A stretch of DNA of 7,218 bases from assembly GCA_023386115.1 (NCBI GenBank), contig JAEWKL010000903.1, forward strand, positions 1 to 7,218, written 5' to 3'. A program made the translations under genes and the position numbers. The stretch's first letter is position 1. Every line of letters begins with the position of its first letter. The DNA comes from Pseudomonadota bacterium (GTDB taxonomy: Bacteria; Pseudomonadota; Alphaproteobacteria; Rhizobiales; Beijerinckiaceae). The notes below the pieces were generated by a model. It saw only the letters and a list, made by a program, of their open reading frames with translations, did not search any database and was not told the DNA's origin. This document shows, one piece after another, positions 6,191 through 7,218 of this stretch.

Positions 6191-6305
6191 GACGGAGGAG
6201 ACGGCCCGGTGGCGCCGTCCGGCGCGCCGCAACGCGGGCCCGGATACGGTGCGGAAATCCGCAACCCTCCGGGAACCGGCCCACCGCCCCGCGGTGCGGC
6301 CGTGA
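6189..6305 (+). CDS. Possible 38-codon leader ORF overlapping the dctB start
   Basis: An ATG at 6189, with AAGG about 9 nt upstream, opens a 38-residue frame (MTEETARWRRPARRNAGPDT...). It ends at TGA 6303-6305, overlapping an in-frame dctB GTG at 6302 in a GTGA junction typical of translational coupling. By hand count about 86% of its codons end in G or C, against about 74% for the dctB frame over 6209-6301. The peptide is rich in Arg and Pro and resembles nothing I know. It may be a coupled leader, the true dctB N-terminus joined by a frameshift, or chance. Confidence 0.25.
   Translation: MTEETARWRRPARRNAGPDTVRKSATLREPAHRPAVRP
6194..6211 (+). promoter_or_regulatory. dctB: Ribosome binding site favouring the dctB start at GTG 6209
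   Basis: GGAGGAG at 6194-6200 lies 8 nt before the in-frame GTG at 6209. The other in-frame GTG, at 6302, has no comparable purine run upstream. This favours 6209 unless 6302 is reached by coupling. Confidence 0.55.
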
Positions 6306-7218
6306 CCGGCTGGCGCGCGCTGCCGCGCTCCCCGGCCCTCCCATGGCTCCTCGGCCTCGCGGCGGTGCTGGCCGCCGCCCTGCTGGCTGGCCGGTACGCG
6401 GAGCGGGCGGCGCTGACGGACCTGCGGCGTTCGGCCTCCACGACCCTGGCGCTCCACGTCGCCGCCTTCCGCAGCGAGATGCAGAAGCAGGGCTCGCTGC
6501 CGCTGGCGCTCGCCAGCGACCCGGAGATCGCCGCGGTCGCCGGGCCCTCGCCGGATCCGGCCTTGCTCGCCCGGGTCAACGACCGCCTCGCCGAGATCGC
6601 CCGCGCCTCGGGCGCGGCGGTCATCTACGTCATCCGCCAGGACGGCACCGCGGTCGCGGCGAGCAATGCCGGCGAGCCGGGAAGCTTCGTCGGGGCGTCC
6701 TACGCCTTCCGTCCCTACTTCCAGCAGGCGCAGAGCGAGGGGGCGGGCCGGCAATTCGCGCTGGGCACCGTCAGCGGCCGGCCGGGCCTCTATCTCAGCC
6801 GCCGGGTCGCCGGCCCGGAGGGGCGGACCGGCGTCGTGGTGGTCAAGGTCGAGTTCGACGGTATCGAGGCCGCCTGGCGGCAGGGCAGCGAGACAGGCGG
6901 GGAGAGCGTGATGATCACCGATCCCCGCGGCATCGTGCTGGTGGCGAGCGAGCCGGCCTGGCGCTTCGGCTCCTTACGGCCGGTGCCGGACGAGGAGCGC
7001 CGGCTGATCCGCGAGCGGCTGGAATTCGGCGACGCGCCGCTCCGGCCCCTGCCGCTCCATCCGGCGGCGGGCGGCGCCCTGGTGCGGGTCGGCAACGGCG
7101 CGGAGCCGGCGCGCCTGGCGCTCCCCCTCGATGCCCCGATCCCAGGCACGACCTGGCGGCTGCACACCCTGACCCGGGTCGGCGTCGCGGTCGGTCGCGA
7201 GCGGATCCAGGCCCAGGC
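6209..7218 (+). CDS. dctB: C4-dicarboxylate sensor histidine kinase DctB, N-terminal sensor part (cut by window edge)
   Basis: From GTG 6209 there are 336 codons open to the window end. Residues 1-43 are a Pro/Gly/Arg-rich cytoplasmic tail, then one membrane segment (about 44-61) leads into a periplasmic double-PAS (PDC) sensor. Its first half carries the DctB signature: VIYVIRQDGTAVAASN (138-153), SYAFRPYF (164-171), RQFALGTVSGRPGLYLSRRV (181-200) and GVVVVKVEFDGIEAAW (208-223). In rhizobial DctB this loop binds succinate, malate or fumarate. The second membrane segment, coiled coil, dimerisation/His domain and ATPase domain should follow outside, since the family is about 600 residues; dctD would normally come next. 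Divergence from dctA repeats the rhizobial arrangement. Start alternatives are GTG 6302 (31 residues shorter) or an N-terminus in another frame. The sensor assignment is secure, the start is not. Confidence 0.93.
   Translation, partial: MAPSGAPQRGPGYGAEIRNPPGTGPPPRGAAVTGWRALPRSPALPWLLGLAAVLAAALLAGRYAERAALTDLRRSASTTLALHVAAFRSEMQKQGSLPLALASDPEIAAVAGPSPDPALLARVNDRLAEIARASGAAVIYVIRQDGTAVAASNAGEPGSFVGASYAFRPYFQQAQSEGAGRQFALGTVSGRPGLYLSRRVAGPEGRTGVVVVKVEFDGIEAAWRQGSETGGESVMITDPRGIVLVASEPAWRFGSLRPVPDEERRLIRERLEFGDAPLRPLPLHPAAGGALVRVGNGAEPARLALPLDAPIPGTTWRLHTLTRVGVAVGRERIQAQ
6218..6265 (-). promoter_or_regulatory. dctA: Tandem dyad-like sites, candidate DctD upstream activation sequence
   Basis: The distal site at 6250-6265 contains a perfect 6-bp inverted repeat, TGCGGA-AA-TCCGCA. 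The proximal site at 6218-6233 shares 11 of 16 bases with it, including the same CCGCAAC end, exactly 32 bp away, close to three helical turns. Their centres lie about 120 and 150 bp upstream of the predicted dctA start. DctD is known to bind tandem dyad sites upstream of sigma-54 dctA promoters in rhizobia. I did not match these to a published consensus, and they overlap the 5' part of dctB. Confidence 0.45.

Noticed and set aside
4722..6344. 540-codon minus-strand open frame
   Set aside because: It is an alternate-frame shadow of dctA, rich in Arg/Pro/Ala, and runs on through the control region into the dctB antisense strand.
6158..6754. 198-codon minus-strand open frame antisense to dctB
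   Set aside because: The plus strand encodes an unmistakable DctB sensor domain here, and the antisense product is low-complexity Arg/Gly/Ala.

Overview
The window is very GC-rich DNA with dense, mostly G/C-ending codons and a gene set (C4-dicarboxylate transport with a divergent sensor kinase, an EF-G-like GTPase, a His-rich cation diffusion facilitator) that fits an alphaproteobacterium of the Rhizobiales/Hyphomicrobiales. A Methylobacterium-like genome is my best guess, but this rests on protein resemblance recalled from memory and not on a search. There are no RNA genes, insertion sequences, CRISPR arrays or phage genes that I can support. It reads as ordinary chromosome, not an accessory island.

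Layout. (1) Positions 1-265, minus strand: the N-terminal 88 codons of a hot-dog-fold FAS1-like/mesaconyl-C4-CoA hydratase-type dehydratase, cut by the window edge. (2) A 161-bp divergent spacer, then 427-2457, plus strand: a 676-residue EF-G-like translational GTPase whose G-motifs depart from canonical EF-G. (3) A 96-bp convergent spacer with a 10-bp inverted repeat (probable two-way terminator). (4) 2554-3585, minus: a CDF metal exporter with 23 His in its first 51 residues. (5) 3693-4511, minus: an alpha/beta hydrolase of the arylformamidase-like HGGYW type. (6) A well-formed terminator at about 4545-4590, then 4628-5977, minus: the C4-dicarboxylate:cation symporter DctA. (7) 5978-6208: the dctA/dctB divergent control region. 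(8) 6209 to the window end, plus: DctB, the membrane sensor histidine kinase for C4-dicarboxylates, present only as its N-terminal transmembrane and periplasmic sensor part.

The best-integrated part is dctA-dctB. In rhizobia DctB senses succinate/malate/fumarate and phosphorylates DctD, which activates sigma-54 RNA polymerase at dctA. The expected cis-elements can be read here: a nearly perfect sigma-54 -24/-12 element facing dctA (6117-6132), two dyad-like sites 32 bp apart farther upstream (6218-6233 and 6250-6265), and an AT-rich segment between them. A 9-bp stem-loop also lies at the predicted extreme 5' end of the dctA message. The dctB start is ambiguous: a short out-of-frame ORF (6189-6305) overlaps the beginning of dctB and ends in a GTGA stop/start junction.

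I found no wholly new system. The points most worth a second look are the dctA/dctB control region, the dctB 5' end and the altered GTPase motifs of the EF-G-like protein.
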